Origin: Reclinomonas americana ATCC 50394
Lineage: Eukaryota > Jakobida > Jakobea > Jakobida
Length of the DNA: 56,666 nucleotides
Reading direction: 5' to 3'
NCBI GenBank assembly: GCA_048213135.1
Contig: PS015145.1
Coordinates: forward strand, 31,791 to 88,456
Shown in pieces: positions 35,204 to 46,609 of the stretch (within the stretch, counting starts at the first letter, position 1; every line of letters begins with the position of its first letter). The notes under the pieces were generated by a model that saw nothing but the letters and a program-made list of their open reading frames with translations, did not search any database and was not told the origin of the DNA. A program made the position numbers and the translations under genes.

Positions 35204-38200
35204 GATGCCTCTCCGCGCGGTGAGTCTCGCCGGCGACCTCTCTCACCTTCGCGCGATCACCTCCACTCGTGGTGTGCGTGTGTGTGACGTTGAGGGCGAC
35301 TCGTCTGCACAACCTCCATCCTCCAAGGCCGTGGATTCGTTTGCGACACAGGAGGTGGTGGAGGCGGAGGTCGCGTCGGATGTGGTGCATGTGATTGATT
35401 TGCGACGTCCGCTCACCGACGATGATATGGCGGCGCTCGACGATGGGCAGGCGATCTCGTTGGTGTTTGCGAGGAAGGTGAAGGTGAGTGCGTTGTGGGG
35501 AAGGGAGTGTGGGAAGGGGGGCTCTCGTTTCTTGCAGGTTTGTAGTGTTTCTCCTTGATTCTTTGTCACTCTTCTTCTTTCCTCACTCTCTCTTGCTGTT
35601 CGTTTGTATCGCTCCAGCACCGATGTGTCGTCTTCATTCTCTGCTGTTCTTGTTTCCACTCGTTTCTCGCCTTGCACTCTCCATCTATTCTTTCCTCCCT
35701 CCTTTGTTTCGCTTCTCTCCCTCTCTTGGTGTTCGTTTGTATCGCTCCAGCACCGATGTATCGTCTTTATTCTCTGCTGCTTATTTCCTCTCGTTTCTCG
35801 CCTTACACTCTCCATCTGTTCTTTCCTTCGTTTTGCCTTCCCTCTCTTGGGGTTCGTTGGTATCGTTCCGATGCCTGCGCTTCGCTCTTCTTCTCGTCTC
35901 TGCATGTTTCCTCTCGTTTCTTGCTTGTCGCTGCGTTCGTTTGCATCACTCCAGCATCTACGTATCTTCTGTGCTTGGTTCCCCTTCTTTCTTTCGCTGC
36001 CTCCTGACGCTTGCGTGGTTGTCTCCTTTCTCTCTCTCTCCCTGTCTGTGTGTGTGTGTTGGCATTCGTTTGTATCGCTCCAGCACCGATGAATCATCGT
36101 GTTACTATTCTCTGCATGTTCTCTCGTTTCTTTCGCTGCCTCCTGACGCTTTCGTGCTTGTCTTCTCTCTTTTCTTTCTTTCTTGTCGCCAGCACCGATA
36201 TATTGTCTTGCTCCTCTTCCGTGGTGGCTTCTCTCGGTTTGCGCTGCATCTTTTGTGTACTATCCTTTCCCTTCTTCTTTCGCTTCTCTCTTTTTTCTCA
36301 CTTGCTGTTCCTGTGTGACATCGATCTTCTTTTTCGCTTCTCTCTCTCACTTTCTCTCTCGTTTCCTCGTGCTTCCTCGCTCTTGGTGTTCGTTGCATCG
36401 TTTCCTTTTGCTCCCTCGCTTCTCCCCCTCTCCCCCTTCTCCCCCCTCTCCCCCCTTCTCCTCTTCTCCCCTTCTTCCCCCTTCTCCATCTCCTGCTCAT
36501 GGATAACACACACAGGACGGACACGAGGCCGAGTTCACACGCTGGGTGCATGACGGCATCCGGCGAGTCATGCGCAAAGTGCCCGGCTACCTCGGCCTTG
36601 ATCTCATCCGGTGTGTTATTGCCCTCTGCCACTCATATTCCTCTTTTTCCCCTCACCCTCTTGCGCTCGATCCACAGGCCGTCGCAAGACTACGCGGAAT
36701 TCGTATCGGTGTCTCGTTGGGCCGATGTGCACGCCGTTGCGTGTTGCACTGCACCCATTGTCTGCTTCCAATCCATCGGCCACTCATCCCTTCACGATTC
36801 CGCAGCTGAAGCAATTTTTGAACTCGCCCGAACGCATCGCGTGGGTAGACGAGGCCGAGGGCCTGATCGAGGGCTCCACCGACATTCACATCATGGGCAC
36901 CGAGGGCTACTTTACGCTGCCAGAGGACTCCTCCGGCAACAAGCTGGAGATCATCCAGACCACTCCCACTCCCGCTGGTCCACCGGTACGCTCTTTACAC
37001 TTTTCCATTCTCCGCGTCGACGTGTGTGTTGATGTGTGCGTGCCGCAGCCGCCACCGCCGTGGAAGACGTCGGTCACCTTCTTTTTCGGCATGTACCCGA
37101 TCCAAGTCGGGCTCGGCTATCTGTTGCGCCCAAAGACCGCCCTGTGGCCGTTGCCGGGTAGTTCACTGCTGCAGCTCTCCATTGCGGTGACGGCACTGGT
37201 GCTTTTCGTCGCCGCCCACCTCACCTGGTTCTTCTGGTGCTTCCTGTACCCGGGGTACCCGCGGCCGCCGTTTGCAAAAATCTCCATCTTTTGTCTCTTT
37301 GGCAAGGCACCGTGGTGTCGACCTCGCAGCGACGCACCGATAGACGGCGCGACGGCAACCGAAGTAGTTTCCGACCGTCCCCCAGCCTCACCATCTGTGG
37401 CACCCACTGCCGCCGCCGCCGCCAATCTACCGCCGCCAGTACCTAGCGATGAAGGGGGCGACTTGGCGACCGACCGCGACGGGGAGGCGCTCGAGAACGA
37501 CACGACACAGCAGAAGATTCCGCGTCGCGCCATCTTTCATCCAGCCGCCGGCCACCCCGGCTCCGAAACGGAGGTGTGTGTGATGTTCTGCTCTCCTCCG
37601 CGCGACGCGCGTGTCGCGGCCTCACCGCTCATCGCCACTGTGCAGGTGGAGATACCCGAGGTGCATCTGGGGCAGCGGCATGCAAGTTTGCCGATGGCAA
37701 AACTGCCGGGAGACAGCAGTGCCAGTGCCGACCTGCAGCACTTTGATCGCATCCTCAACGAGAAGGATCCGCTGACGGTGACCGTGTCACGTACGGTGAT
37801 TCCCGGCAAGGAGGACGAGTATCTGGATTGGCTCCGCCGGGGCATTCGCACCATCTTCCGCCACAATCCCTCCTACCGCGGCATGACCTTGATCCGGTAT
37901 GTTTCTTTACCTCTCTGCGGTGTGCGTGCTCTCCTCCTCATCTCTATGCGTGTCGCAGACCATCTCCACAACGCACCGAATTCATCATCATCTCTCACTG
38001 GGAGACATACGAAGGGGTCAGTTGCTTTTTTTTTTGGTTCCGTGTCTCCCCAAATCGTGCTCACTGTGGCCGTACCGTGTGTGTGGTAGATGCGCCGCTT
38101 CTTGACCAGTCCAGAGCGCGCTCAGTGGATGTCCGAGAGCCTGCACCTGGCCCAGTCCATGTCGCCGGTGCACGTGACGTCGGGTTTGGAGGGCTTTTTG

Positions 38201-38644
38201 GTGTTTGACAACACGGCCGCCATCACCGACGCCGAGTGGGAGGTGGATGAGGAAGCGGGTCTTGCCAAGCAGGGGCCACCGCCCTTGCCACCGGTGCCGC
38301 TGTGGAAGACCTTGCTGATGGTCGTGTCGGTTCTGTGGGGACTCTCACTCGGCTACTCGTACGCTCTGCGGCCGTACGTGCGGACGTGGGCGCCGCCGCT
38401 CACGCAGTTGGTCATCTCCGTCATGGGTATCATTAGCATGTCCATCATTGTCATGCCACACCTCACCTGGCTGTTGTGGTGCTGGTTGTACGGTCGAGCG
38501 CCTCGTCCACCCCTGTACAAGATTTCCATCTTTACCCTGTATGGTGAGTAGGGAGGGAGGGAGGGAGACTGTCACTGCAGTCAGCTTACTCCCCGTGCCT
38601 CTGCAGGCATCTGCTGCCGCGGTCGCGGCAAGAAAGGCCGGTAG
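35204..38644 (+). CDS. Membrane protein with two tandem ABM/COG3224-type units
   Basis: Start ATG 35204 (MPLRAVSLAGDLSHLRAI), stop TAG 38642-38644. Two units, each an antibiotic-biosynthesis-monooxygenase-like ferredoxin fold followed by two membrane helices, as in the bacterial membrane family COG3224. Unit 1: ARKVKDGHEAEFTRWVHDGI, PGYLGLDLIR, FLNSPERIAWVDEAEGLIEG and EGYFTLPE, then PPPPWKTSVTFFFGMYPIQV and AVTALVLFVAAHLTWFFWCF. Unit 2: VSRTVIPGKEDEYLDWLRRG, YRGMTLIR, FIIISHWETYEG, FLTSPERAQWMSESL and GLEGFLVF, then VPLWKTLLMVVSVLWGLSLG and MPHLTWLLWCWLYG. An acidic Pro/Ala linker separates them. Both membrane modules end with the similar PRPPxxKISIFxLxG. The reaction is unknown; ABM domains often act on small aromatic or quinone substrates or are orphan stress proteins. 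Intron 1 (35484-36515) is about 1 kb and carries a minisatellite. Confidence 0.82.
35600..36215 (+). repeat. Intronic minisatellite, six degenerate copies
   Basis: A core like CGTTTGTATCGCTCCAGCAC recurs near 35601, 35733, 35853, 35938, 36066 and 36188 in a CT-rich background, with spacing of about 85-130 bases. It lies in intron 1 of the ABM gene. Minus-strand translation gives repeating RCWSDTNE-like peptides, which are artefacts of the repeat. Confidence 0.8.
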
Positions 38645-38710
38645 AAGCTGAACTCTACAATTAGTGCTACCACTGCTATTTACCAGCTGGTGTATAATAT
38701 ATTCGGCGTA

Positions 38711-38716
38711 AATAAA
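38711..38716 (+). promoter_or_regulatory. Candidate poly(A) signal AATAAA
   Basis: AATAAA starts 67 bases after the ABM-gene stop and 68 bases before the convergent formin stop at 38784. The position is typical of a polyadenylation signal. Confidence 0.5.
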
Positions 38717-38783
38717 GCGGTACACTTGTGACAGCACTCAAATGTCCGTCTCTGCTTTCGCTCGAGCATCAACAGAGCAAGCA

Positions 38784-41700
38784 TTACCGACCGAGATCCG
38801 ACAAGTCAATTCTGAACTGCTTGGTGGCGGCACCCGCGCTCTTCTGACGGCGGTTCTTAAACACGGAGCCATCTTGCAGTTCGCGTACCATCGAGTCCAT
38901 AATGCCCTTCTCTGGTGCTGCTGGTGCCGCCGCCGATGCCGCCGCAGTGGACGAGCTGCCAGCTGCTGGCGACACGGGCGAGGCGGCCACACGCGAGGCC
39001 ACGCCACCACCGCCGCCAATGGCCACTGCGCAGCAAGTGACACAAGCAAAAAATGAGACCAAGATATGTGCATGGATCACCAAGACGAGTAACGAACCGA
39101 CAGACGCCGCTGCCGCCGCTGACTGAGCCATGGACTGGCGCTGTGCGGCCTCGCGCCTGGCAGCCTGCTCCTCTGCCTTCTTCCGACGCTCCTCCACCTT
39201 GCGCAGCTCGGTGCTGGAGACTTCAAAGTCCCTGAGGAAAGACTCCATGTTCTTGAAGAAGCTCTCCGGATCAAACTTCTTTGGCTCCTCGCCAAAGAAC
39301 ACGGCCAACTTCTCCAGGTCGTCCTGCAACGTCGTAAAGTCGCTGCTGACAGACTCCCACTCGCGATGATGCTCGTCGAGGAACGCCTGGTGGGGGGAGG
39401 GGAGGGGAGAACAGTAAGATAGCCGACGACAGTGACTTGTGAGTGCGCGAGACGAACCTGCATGACTCCCTGGAACCTGTCGCCAGCGCCGGCGGCCTGC
39501 TGAATCTGGTCCTGGATCAACTTCATCGACTTGCTGACGGCGGCAATGTCATCGCGCAGCGCGGGCATGTTCACTGCGGTGCAAGGGTGAGACCGGAGAG
39601 AAGGAGGTGGTAAAGGGAAGGGAAGGGAGGTGAAGAGAGACGATGGAGAAGGATGACAGGCACGAGCGACAAAGAAGAGGGCTGAAACGAAGAGAGTGAT
39701 GCGGAAGGGAAGACGGAGGGAAGGAGGGCGAGAGGGAAGAGTGGAGAGAAACAGGGAGGAAAAGAGAAAGGCAACAGTGACAGTAACAAGTAGGAAGAGA
39801 GGAGAGAAGGTAGTAAGGAGAGAAACAGGGAGGAACACAGTGACAGTAGCGAGAAAGAAGAAAGGAGAAAGGAGGTGAGGATAGCAGCAGCAAGTTGTTC
39901 GGGAGAAGGAAGAGAGACAGATGAAAGCAGAAGATAGCGAGAGACATGGAGAGGACGCAAAGATGGATGCGTCGCACTGCGAGTTTGAGAAGTTGCGCGA
40001 AAGAGAGAGAGAGAGATAGAAAGGCATCTGCGCTTATCCCTCGATCTGTACCTCGGCTGGCGTCGGGGATGTGCGCCAGATCGGCACGCAGATCCATCAG
40101 ATCGGGATACTTGGTCTGGCACAGACGCACAATGTACATCAGCAGCGTCATGCCCTCGGCTCCGCGCGTCTCCTTCAGCTTGCCGAGCGACTCGAGTCGG
40201 AAACCGTACGCATTGCCACGGAATCCGCCGCCGTTCATGTAGTTGCCAATAGCCAACACGATCTCCAGCAGACGCGTCAGCTTGGTGCTCTTGCGCAACT
40301 CTTGCGCGGCAAAGGTGACATTGCTCAATTGCTGTGTGCACGAGCACGGATGAGAACCGAGAACAGAAGTACACGAATTAAGAACACACACGTACCGGCA
40401 CAATGTCGTCCACCAGTGCGCGGTACTTGTATGAGAACAGCCAGCACTTCATGCGCGCCTCGAGACGCGGCACCGTACCGATCTGATGGCAAGGCACACA
40501 CATCAGCACTCAACATGCACCTCATTTTCGTCCTCTCGCACACACAAACAAACGAGACGCAACGACGCGAACAAACTGCTCCGCACGACCGAGCTCGCCC
40601 TGACCATCCCAGCTGCCGACCAACTCGACCTGTCACCGCCACATCACGATGAGTGAGCATGAGCAGATGTACGGCAGAAGCGGTGCGACACACAAACCTC
40701 TTCGGCTGTTGGCGCAATGTTGATCAGCGCTTGCACGTGACGCTCTGTCAGCACATCGCGGTTCATCTGGATGATGGCCTGCCGGAGATCCTCCAGCGGA
40801 ATCTTGGCAAACGTGGAACCGAGCACAATGCCTGCACGACAAATCGACACAGTGCGTAAGCACAAGCACACTCACGCCACTAAACAGGGACGTCGCTCTC
40901 AACTCATGTTCTGGTTGCGCTTGCCCTCCAGCAGCGACACAATCGCCGGGCGACTCGACGACGCCGACGAAGCGGCTGCCGAGGCGGCTGGTGCCGATTC
41001 CACAGCTGAGAACATGGACTCGAGCGAGTCTGTGTCGAGGTCGACCGACGACAGGTTCTCCACAATCTTGCTCTCCGTCCAAATCGAGCCTGCGACCTTG
41101 ATCGGCTGCACCTTGTCCCACTGCACGCCCTTCAGTTTGGTCTTCGGAGCGTACTTGGGGAGTGGTGGTAGTGGCGGACCGGCTGTTAAAGAAAGCAGAG
41201 GAATGAGAAAGAACGTATGATGCAGTTTCGAGACAATTCTCGACCACATGTCCCACCTGGCATGAAGCCCGGCGCAGGCGGCGCACCCGGAGCTGGCGGA
41301 GCACCGGGTGGTGGTGGTGGAGCTCCAGGCGGCGGCGGCGGTCCACCAGGCGGCNNNNNNNNNNNNNNNNNNNNNNNNNNNNNNNNNNNNNNNNNNNNNN
41401 NNNNNNNNNNNNNNNNNNNNNNNNNNNNNNNNNNNNNNNNNNNNNNNNNNNNNNNNNNNNNNNNNNNNNNNNNNNNNNNNNNNNNNNNNNNNNNNNNNNN
41501 NNNNNNNNNNNNNNNNNNNNNNNNNNNNNNNNNNNNNNNNNNNNNNNNNNNNNNNNNNNNNNNNNNNNNNNNNNNNNNNNNNNNNNNNNNNNNNNNNNNN
41601 NNNNNNNNNNNNNNNNNNNNNNNNNNNNNNNNNNNNNNNNNNNNNNNNNNNNNNNNNNNNNNNNNNNNNNNNNNNNNNNNNNNNNNNNNNNNNNNNNNNN

Positions 41701-44700
41701 NNNNNNNNNNNNNNNNNNNNNNNNNNNNNNNNNNNNNNNNNNNNNNNNNNNNNNNNNNNNNNNNNNNNNNNNNNNNNNNNNNNNNNNNNNNNNNNNNNNN
41801 NNNNNNNNNNNNNNNNNNNNNNNNNNNNNNNNNNNNNNNNNNNNNNNNNNNNNNNNNNNNNNNNNNNNNNNNNNNNNNNNNNNNNNNNNNNNNNNNNNNN
41901 NNNNNNNNNNNNNNNNNNNNNNNNNNNNNNNNNNNNNNNNNNNNNNNNNNNNNNNNNNNNNNNNNNNNNNNNNNNNNNNNNNNNNNNNNNNNNNNNNNNN
42001 NNNNNNNNNNNNNNNNNNNNNNNNNNNNNNNNNNNNNNNNNNNNNNNNNNNNNNNNNNNNNNNNNNNNNNNNNNNNNNNNNNNNNNNNNNNNNNNNNNNN
42101 NNNNNNNNNNNNNNNNNNNNNNNNNNNNNNNNNNNNNNNNNNNNNNNNNNNNNNNNNNNNNNNNNNNNNNNNNNNNNNNNNNNNNNNNNNNNNNNNNNNN
42201 NNNNNNNNNNNNNNNNNNNNNNNNNNNNNNNNNNNNNNNNNNNNNTCCAGCACGCGGAGCGCCTCCAGGTGGTGGAGGTGGCGGTGGCGGCGGTGGTGGC
42301 GGCGGTGGCACGCCTCCAGCACTCGGAGCGCGTGCGGCACCTCCAGGTGGTGGTGGTGGCGGCGGTGGAGGCGGAGGAGGCGGCGGTGGCACTCCCTGCG
42401 CGTTGACATGACCCGACGCTGATGGTGGTGGTGGTGGTGGAGGTGGCGGCGGTGGGGGTGGTGGAATCGACTGATCCGAACCTCCCGGTGGTGGAGGCGG
42501 TGGTGGAGGTGGTGGCGGTGGTGGTGGTGGAATCGAATCGTCCGAACCTCCAGGTGGTGGTGGTGGTGGTGGTGGTGGCGGCGGTGGTGGCGGAGGTGGT
42601 GGAGGAGGCGGCGGCGGCGGTATGTCGTCTCCATCAACGCCAATGGGTGGTGGCGGCGGAGGTGGTGGAGGTGGAGGCGGGATGACCGAGCCCGATGCCA
42701 TGGCAACTGCTGCGGCAGTAGCCGGCGTGCCGGACATGGGGGGCGGTGGCGGCGGAATAGCGGCACCCGACGGCGACGGCGGCACGACTGTTGAATGAAT
42801 CATGAACAACAAATCGTCGTACAACCAGACAATCAATGCAAGACTCACGTGAGTGCAAGAAAGATGGCGCCGTGCGGCGACCCTCTTCAATTCCGGCTTC
42901 GTAGGCCAGCCTCGTCACCAGCGTAATGGCATCGCGCGCCAATTGTCCAAGCTGCGAGGATACTCAGTCATGCGATCTTTCGAGGGGAGGGAAGGCGAAC
43001 GAAACTTGGCTCTTGACTTGCAAACGCTGCAGCATTTCGCAAGTCTCACTGAATTCGTGCTTGAACTTGTCCATCGTCAGCTGCTGCAAGCGCTCCATAA
43101 CTATGCGCTCCTGCGCGTTGACAATGTCCAGCTCCTGCACCTTCTTCCGCTCGTCATTCAACGCCTGCTCCAGCTCCTCAATGCGCACAGTGCGATCGTC
43201 CATGTCGTCGACGTCGTCACCATCGCCGCTGCTCAGCGTCTTGCCGATGAAGCGGCCAATCACTTTCAGGCGGCCCATGCGCTCCTCTTCCCGACTGGTA
43301 AGGAAAAGGAGGAGAAGAAATGTGAGATGGGGGGTGAAGAGGATGGAATGGGAAGGGAGAAAAGATGATGGAAGAAAGAAGATGAGAGAGACACACGCAC
43401 ACACCCACAGAGAGAGAGTGGAAAGAGAGGAGATCGGCAAGAAATAGAGAGAGCGTGTGTGCGAGAGAGACAGACAGACACGTAGAGAGAGAGAGGGAAA
43501 AAGGATATCGGCAAGAAAAAAACGATACAAGAGAATATAAAAGAGAGAGAAAGAGAGAATTGAGAGAGTGACACACACACACACAAAGAGAGGAGATCGG
43601 AAAGAATGAAGACGAAAGTGAGAGAGAGAGAGAGAGAGAAGAAAGAGAGAGAGGGAGGAGAGACACACACAAATACAAAGAGAGACCGGGAAAAACGATG
43701 AAGGAACGAGAGAGAGAAGAACGCACCAGAGAGAGACACACACATACATACACTCTCCTCGAAAGGGAGAGACTAGCTGTCCTCATTTCATCCACGCAAC
43801 TCATAATCCGTCTGCGACAACTGGTAGATGCCCTGCAGAATGTCCAAGAACACACCGCGTGCCTCGCGCGACTGCTCGAAACGGCGAGCAATCACTTCAC
43901 TGATTTGCACCGGGTCCTCCACATCAACCTCGTCCTCGTCCTCCTCCTCCATCAGCTCGTCTTCCAGCGCGTCCAAGTGACTCTCGAAGGCCTGGCCAGC
44001 ATCCTCAATGGCACGCAGACTCTGCACGACAGCAACAACGGATCAGTCTTGCGGGGAGATGCAAACGACTGCATAGAAAGCACGCAACCCCAATAATGTC
44101 CATAATGTCGAGCTTCTCAAACTCCTTCTTCAGCTTGCCACGCATGTTGCCGCTGACGTTGATGAACACGTTGATGAATGTCATGCAGGCGATCTTGAAC
44201 TCGGCGTCGTCCACACTCTTGAGCGCGTTCAGCAGCGTCTGGAAGCGGAACTTTTCGCGCTTCACCAGCGCAAAATGATCGATGGCGTCCAGGGCCAGCC
44301 AGAAGATGCCCTGCCCCTCGTCCTTCTTGCGCCTATGCAAAAGTGGTAAATTGAGCGAACGTATGCCATCCAGCAAGAGAACGACAAGAGAGCGGAGACA
44401 CACCAGATGACGACAAAGAGCAGGCGGAGCACTTGCGTCTTGACGCGGACGTTGGGGTAGTCGAACACGAGGAAGAGCTTTTGCAGACTCTTCGAGTAGG
44501 CCAGGAACTTTTCGAGGCCCGACTGCGTGTCGACAATTTGCTGAATGCAGGAGACGGCGCCGAGAAGCACTCCGCGGTCCTCCTCACTGTGCGGCGCCGT
44601 TGGTGAGACGTGCCAATAAGGAGACAGAAAAGGCAACACAAGAACGCAACATGGGCTTCATCTCCTCGTCGCCCATGACGTGGAACAGTTCCTCGAGACC

Positions 44701-45560
44701 TGCGGGCGAGTGAGTCAATGCTGAGGAAGGGAGGCAAACTGATAGAGGAAAACACACACCTCCGGCATCCAGGAACTGGTTGACCCAGGAGAGCGGACGA
44801 CTGCGAAGCTCCTGATGCAGAGGGAAGTGAGGCATGAACATGGNNNNNNNNNNNNNNNNNNNNNNNNNNNNNNNNNNNNNNNNNNNNNNNNNNNNNNNNN
44901 NNNNNNNNNNNNNNNNNNNNNNNNNNNNNNNNNNNAGGACCAGGCGGTGTCAGACAATAGGAGAAGGGTAGCGAAGGGAAGGAGATGAATTCTTCACAAC
45001 AATGCTTCTGTGAGCATGTGAGCGGCAGGAACAGACAGTGGCGGACGAGTGTCAGATGAGCGTCAGCTCACTGTATGCGAGGAGATCGGAGCAGAGAAGC
45101 AATGGAGGAAGAGAAGTTCTTCACAGCATGCGTTCTATGAGCATGTGAGTGGCAGGAACAGACAGGGAGAGACAGGGATGGAGTGGCGGACGATTGTCAG
45201 ATGAGTGTCAGCTCTCTGTGCGTGTGTGTGAGAGAGAAAGAGAGAGAGAGGGAGAGAGAGAGCATAGGAGGAGGAGGAGGAGGAGGAGTTCATCACAGCA
45301 CTGCCTTCTATGAGCATGTGAGTGTCGGGTGCAGACAAGAGACGGAGTGGCGGACGAGTGTCAGACGGGCCCTCGTTTCCATCCACCCTCTACATATCAC
45401 TCCTCTCTGTGCACAAGTGCGTATGTGTGTGGGAGGACGAGAGAGAGGAAGAGAGGAAAGCAAAAATCGGAAAAAGGCAGTTGATGCATGATGAGATCCT
45501 TCCTGTCAGAGTCTCTCTTCCCCTTTGCTCCCTCCTCTCTCACTTTCTCTCTCTCTCTCT

Positions 45561-45602
<42 letters not shown>

Positions 45603-45986
45603 CTCAGTCATCCCTCTCGAATTTTCTCTCGCACATTGACGCAACTCAGACATGGGCAATTGACGCATTCTTTCACGCGCTTCCTCCTTCACAACGCCCA
45701 TATCATCCTACAAACAAGAACAAACAAACAAACACACACACAAACCACACACAAAAACTATAAAAATCCTCACTCCAACACACGCGCGTGCACACAGCAA
45801 TGCACACTCACCATAAACTGAAGAGAGATAGTGTGTGTGTGTGTGTGTCAGTGTCAGTGTCAGTGAGAGTGAGACTGAGAGTGAGCCATGTCAGACAGGC
45901 CTGCACACCTTCTCAAACGATTCGTTGATGTTTCCGGCACCGCCTCCGCCACCAGTGGGCGTGCCTGGTGTTCCCGGCGTTGCCAT
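38784..45986 (-). CDS. Diaphanous-related formin (GBD/FH3-FH1-FH2-DAD)
   Basis: Actin nucleator and elongator regulated by Rho-type GTPases. Start ATG 45986 (MATPGTPGTPTGG..NINESFEK) with GTGTGC donor. FH3/armadillo exons: SRPLSWVNQFLDAG, GLEELFHVMGDEEMKPML, RGVLLGAVSCIQQIVDTQSG and EFKIACMTFINVFINVSGNM. Then an acidic coiled coil, the FH1 domain (about 42770-41230, poly-Pro tracts of 12-23 Pro, broken by a 891-N gap) and FH2: KLKGVQWDKVQPIKVAGSIW, IVLGSTFAKIPLEDLRQAII, RMKCWLFSYKYRALVDDIVP, LLEIVLAIGNYMNGGGFRGN, AYGFRLESLGKLKETRG and FFGEEPKKFDPESFFKNM. Near the end GIMDSMVRELQDGSVFKNRR is a textbook DAD autoinhibitory motif. Stop TAA is at 38784-38786. The exon between the start and FH3 is missing, probably in the 44844-44935 gap. 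It is the longest complete gene in the window. Confidence 0.93.
41355..42245. other. Assembly gap (891 N) within FH1-coding sequence
   Basis: Flanked on both sides by CCA/GGTGG proline-codon repeats, so assembly failed in the repetitive FH1 region. Confidence 0.95.
42246..42690 (-). repeat. Poly-proline-coding repeat of the FH1 domain
   Basis: On the minus strand at least six runs of 12 or more prolines are separated by short spacers such as GGSDDSI, GGSDQSI and GGAARAPSAGGV. On the plus strand it appears as GGTGGT/GGCGGA repeats. Confidence 0.9.
43300..43790 (-). repeat. Pyrimidine-rich intron of the formin gene
   Basis: GA-rich on the plus strand with repeated GAGATCGGCAAGAAA- and GAGAGACACACACACA-like blocks. 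It lies between two formin coding exons and holds no gene; its long Ser/Leu-rich frames are compositional. Confidence 0.8.
44844..44935. other. Assembly gap (92 N) near formin N-terminal exons
   Basis: Located between the NINESFEK start exon (about 45909-45986) and the first FH3 exon. The rest of the GTPase-binding region is expected here. Confidence 0.9.
44936..45908 (-). repeat. Formin intron 1 with minisatellite and (CA)n/(GT)n
   Basis: Three degenerate copies of a unit containing TGAGCATGTGAGnGGCAGGA and GTGGCGGACGAnTGTCAGA start near 45005, 45130 and 45307. Further on are a (CA)n run (45563-45600) and a (GT)n run (about 45830-45848). No coding exon was recognised. Confidence 0.75.
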
Positions 45987-46609
45987 GTTGCCGCTGCTTG
46001 CTGTGTGTGTTGAGAGTGGCGTGGACAATGTGGGTGTCCTGTGCGTGTCATGCGGCTCGAAGTCTCCATTTCCAAGTACAGCGAAGATCAACACCAAGTC
46101 AACGGAACGACGCACCCCGGCGCCAATGAATTCACTAGCGATTTGCGCTGTTTTTGAAGGGCCATTGCTTTGTTGATTCACGATTGTTTGCCTAGCTTCG
46201 GCCTTTTCCGGATTGTTTGTGCCGTGTACGATCGCAGAAAACGATATGCGTCCGTGCAAGTGCTTCTATCCACTTTCCAGCCACGCCTATGCGGTAAAGA
46301 TCGCAGTTCTCGACTTGTTCGAAGCGTACACAACAAATCCTGCTGCGTGGGTCTGTCGTCCTCAAGGTTGACCTCTTTCCGCCCTGTTCGCCTGTGGTCT
46401 CTGCTCTTGACTCCCTGCCAATGATTTCCCCGTGACCAATGTCCGTCCAGTGCACTCGGTGTTCCAACCAACATCGCTGCTCTCTACTTGCTCGCCACCT
46501 GCTCGGCTGCTGGTGACGGACTGCGTTTTCGGAAGCCATAAGCGATGCGGTTCCCGGTCGGGTCGCCTCTCTCCGTCATGTCGTGCACCATCTCTGCTCA
46601 GGCTTGTCA
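45987..46609. other. Intergenic, formin 5' side to ATPase 3' side
   Basis: About 620 bases with no supported gene. It should hold the formin promoter/5' UTR and the ATPase 3' UTR. Small open frames here show no family features. Confidence 0.55.

Noticed and set aside
34581-35558. Plus-strand frame of 325 codons with (HT)n and (THSL)n peptides
   Set aside because: It reads through the (AC)n/(TCAC)n microsatellite. Only the part from ATG 35204 is supported as coding.
35243-36097. Minus-strand repeated RCWSDTNE-like peptide frame
   Set aside because: Antisense of the intronic minisatellite; unit edges are degenerate and stops occur in other copies.
41217-42690. Plus-strand Gly/Val/Trp-rich frames opposite the formin FH1 region
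   Set aside because: They are the reverse complement of proline codons (GGTGGT..), and FH1 is well supported by flanking FH3 and FH2 exons on minus.
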